Shown one piece after another: positions 61,427 to 64,000 of a stretch of 64,000 nucleotides of DNA; position 1 is the stretch's first letter, and every line of letters starts with the position of its first letter. The position numbers and the translations under genes are program-made. The DNA comes from Plectrocnemia conspersa (taxonomy: Eukaryota > Arthropoda > Insecta > Trichoptera > Polycentropodidae). The notes beneath the pieces are model-generated. The model had not been told where the DNA came from. It searched no databases and was given only the letters and a program-made list of their open reading frames with translations. The stretch spans positions 124,001-188,000 of the forward strand of contig VTFK01000046.1 of the NCBI GenBank assembly GCA_009617715.1, written 5' to 3'.

Positions 61427-61699
61427 CTTCAGGAAATTTAGGTCTATTTTTGTCGTCCTTCACAAGTCCAATGTATACGTTTTCTCTCTTGTTTCTCGCC
61501 AATGCGCCCTCCGGGACCGACAGGGCCAATCCAGCCCTGTCCAAGGCAAGCCTTCCTCCGGCTGTTGTTAAGGCCCGAGATGTATTTGTAGACGTGCAAG
61601 AATCTCCAACAACTTCGGCGAAAAGAGCAGAAACCGGAGGCGGGGCAGGTGGACCACCCAGAGTGACCGATTCGCTCGCAACGTCGAAGGTACATTCAG
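61427..61699 (-). CDS. unc-5: UNC5 netrin receptor, penultimate coding exon (N-terminal part of ZU5)
   Basis: This is a 273-bp internal exon. On the minus strand it is preceded by a pyrimidine-rich acceptor ending AATTTAG and ends at a GAAG|GTACGT donor. It encodes about 90 residues that include TTAGGRLALDRAGLALSVPE, the characteristic beginning of the UNC5 ZU5 domain, and ends in NRPKFPEG. The final base supplies the first position of a glycine codon completed by the next exon, so the intron is phase 1. The upstream intron is also phase 1. The exon is noticeably more GC-rich than its surroundings and than the following exon. The Ala/Pro-rich linker before ZU5 (GGPPAPPPVSALFAEVV) probably lies in the juxtamembrane cytoplasmic segment. 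Upstream exons (Ig, thrombospondin and transmembrane parts in this family) are not in the window. Confidence 0.9.
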
Positions 61700-62705
61700 C
61701 TAAATTACACGAAGAAAAAGCAAGATAAAAAAACATAATAATAATTACAAATAAACAACATATTACAAGGATTATAAATTGGTCGTTAAACTTCAAACTC
61801 ATCCATATTTACATATTTATTAATTCTAATGTAAATGATCATACATAATACATATATCTATAGCTCGATACAAGAATGTTCAATATCTAAAATACTTTAT
61901 TTTTGTTTAATTTTAATAACATTGTGAACGTTTTTTTATATAAGTCCAAAACGCTAAGATTAAGATTATTTATAAAATAATTATTCGATTAAATTTAGTT
62001 TGTGTAAGTCCATTAATTCCATTCCATGTTCACTTTACAGAAATTTTCTAGAACATCTAATTTAGGTTGATTGTTAAAGAAGTTTGTATCTCGTACAGAT
62101 CATGCAGAACACAACTGTTGAATTTGAATACAAATAGCAACATATAAAAATAGCTAATAAATTATTTAATTAAGTCTCTGACGACCTAGAATTGCTCTTA
62201 TGCGTAATTAAAGTTAATGAACATAACAAAATCACGGCAGGTTAAATTAAATGTCAAGGTACTCCTTTTTGTTTTCTTTTAAAATAAGGATCTAGACCAC
62301 TGCCATTTTTTACTATAAGGTCATAAGTTCAATAAGGAAACGCCGTTTTCGTGAGACAGTTTAAACAAAAACGACACCGTCGTAATGCCGCAACAATTAT
62401 ATTCTCCAAATATTGCCCCTGCGATTATTTTCTGTTGCCACAAATAAAGAAGACATAGAAAAGATCACGTTTTGCGACTTAATTGCCGAGAGAACTAAAG
62501 ACTATTCACAAATAATTTGAGAATTATAATTACCAATAGAATAAATGTATTATAGCTGACACTGTCAACATTTGTGTATTGTCGTTATTTTTTTATCACA
62601 TCTCGTATGTTTTATAAATTTATGATCAATAATTGTAAAAAAATATAATTAAACAAATAATAATCATGCATGATTTATATAAATGGATTTAATGATATTT
62701 TTTTG
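61700..62705 (-). other. unc-5 upstream intron (partial)
   Basis: AT-rich sequence upstream of the ZU5 exon. No further exon of the receptor is recognisable, so the intron probably continues past the window end and contains the LINE and TIR element described separately. Confidence 0.55.
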
Positions 62706-64000
62706 CATGGTGGAAAATTAAATTCAACTAGAATAAAACAATATAATATTTATGAAACGTAGACAAACTTTGCCACCGCCTCTCAAGTGAACACGGAAGT
62801 ATAGTACGCTCGGGATAAGAATGCCAGTTTGTTATTGTGTGCGTGAACTGTGTGGCTCAAAACAATTTCGCTCAGAATATTTAATTTTTTTATTTTAAAA
62901 GAAAATATATATTTATTTAACATACATACATCTGAGCTAAGTTGGAAATTTCAACGGACAATAAAAATATATTATATAATCGAAGAAACCAGACATTGAT
63001 GTCATTAATTAAATATTTGCAAAATTCAAAATCTTTCACTAGTCAAAAAAATAATGAAGTCTTTAGCTATTCTTCAAAAGCAAAAAGATATAAAATGGGG
63101 AAAGAAATTATTCGCAGATTGTTTAATGGCTCAACGACTGTATTAAAAATTTAGAAAAAATTAGAATCCATTGAATAAATTAAAAATTTATCATTGGCGC
63201 AACGATAAGAATAATAACTTTTTTAAGCTTTACAGAGAATAGTGTAAAAAAACCAACAACCACGGGTAAGTGAACGAATAACTTACAGTGTATATTTGAA
63301 GCCTTGATATCAATCCAAATATGCCCAAGAAATTTTGTTCTCTTAAAATTTCATTTATAAATAAAAAACAGTGGCACGAGTTTAGTGATCTACCCATGGG
63401 ACAGTGGGCATATCTGGGTTAAAAACAATATCAACACAAAATTATTTAAAATAAATCACTAGAGAAGATCGAACTTCTGTGCCACACTGCACTTTAATGA
63501 CGAATACAGCGTTGACGAATCAGCGACTGTCCTTAAAAGAGAAAGCGAGACAACGAAGTACACGCTACATCGCTTCTCCCTCTCATATACATGTACACGC
63601 ACACAATAACAAACCGGCATCCTTATCCCGAGCGTACTCTAACGTGGAATGGAAATCATGCGTTAAATTCTTGGGCTTATACCTGGACTCTAAGCTTAAA
63701 TTAAATAAGCACATTTTGACTTGCGGTCATTGCGGCCCCCCTAGCCCAATATTTATTATAAAGAGCACGTTTACCACAAACAGTAAACTATTTAAGCAGG
63801 CTCATCTTAACATATATGCATACTGTCCGTGGTGCAGTAGCAACAGTAATGCTATTTTTTAATAATTACAAGCCACCATAATAAAACAATAAAATAATAT
63901 ATATATTACACCTTTTTATACTAATCAAAAAAACTTTAAATACCAGTAATAAAAGAGCCAGAAAAGGCTATAAAAATATTTTGCGTAACAACACTAACCC
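62706..64000 (+). pseudogene. jockey-like LINE fragment split by a TIR element, runs off the window
   Basis: 62706-62799 (WKIKFN-like, then VDKLCHRL) matches the RT region also seen at 25083-25150. After the inserted element at 62802-63639, LINE sequence resumes at 63642 with NVEWKSC and VKFLGLYLDSKLKLNKHI, then diverges with frameshifts towards 64000. The two halves are the same element interrupted by the TIR insertion. Confidence 0.82.
62802..63639. mobile_element. TA-flanked TIR element, copy 2 (838 bp), inverted relative to copy 1
   Basis: The element lies between TA at 62800-62801 and TA at 63640-63641. It is nearly identical over its length to the reverse complement of 40489-41356. The first base of the left end differs (T for G). 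A 70-codon frame at 62942-63154 has no recognised homology and could be a scrap of the original transposase or chance. Confidence 0.88.

Noticed and set aside
1..64000. CRISPR arrays, operons, ribosome binding sites, integrated viral genes
   Set aside because: None seen. The sequence is eukaryotic and no virus-like protein frames were recognised.

Overview
The window is animal nuclear DNA, almost certainly from an insect. It is very AT-rich and gene-poor, carries TATGTATG-type microsatellites and a short TTAGG run, and is littered with decayed insect-type transposons (jockey-like LINEs, Tc1/mariner-type, hAT, short TIR elements). The genes have introns and polyadenylation signals; nothing bacterial or viral is present. 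I cannot name the species.

Only two loci look like real protein genes. At the right end, on the minus strand, are the last two coding exons of an unc-5 (UNC5 netrin receptor) orthologue (61699-61427 and 60870-59693). They encode the start of the ZU5 domain, then the rest of ZU5, the UPA region and a C-terminal death domain. The splice junction can be read exactly and both visible introns are phase 1. The extracellular and transmembrane exons must lie beyond position 64000. In the middle, on the plus strand, 28435-28998 is an intact single-exon gene for a 187-residue Cys/Pro-rich protein that I do not recognise. It has a polyadenylation signal downstream.

The remaining roughly 59 kb is noncoding. 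It alternates between long AT-rich stretches and short blocks (about 200-600 bp) of clearly more balanced composition, for example 5930-6190, 10230-10520, 11050-11260, 25780-26280, 41520-42000 and 43400-43980. By eye these resemble conserved regulatory elements in a developmental gene desert. That is inference; no alignment was possible.

Mobile DNA: (1) four copies or fragments of one jockey-like LINE family (24180-25450, 34666-35540 with a perfect 12-bp target duplication and poly(A) tail, 51030-51260, and 62706-64000, which is split by a DNA element); (2) a TA-flanked, roughly 0.85-kb TIR element present twice in opposite orientation (40489-41356 and 62802-63639); (3) a hAT element (56632-57758) inside a dead mariner-type transposase, flanked by an unexpectedly long 88-bp duplication; (4) a Tc1 transposase scrap (19136-19228); (5) three further TIR or foldback units (8892-9971, 13116-13699, 31992-32608); (6) two undescribed interspersed repeat families, called A (six copies) and B (four copies) here. 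Several striking palindromes stand out: two abutting perfect hairpins with the same GAAA loop (34358-34456), a 23-bp perfect hairpin (28106-28155), and a near-loopless palindrome of about 145 bp (6463-6606).
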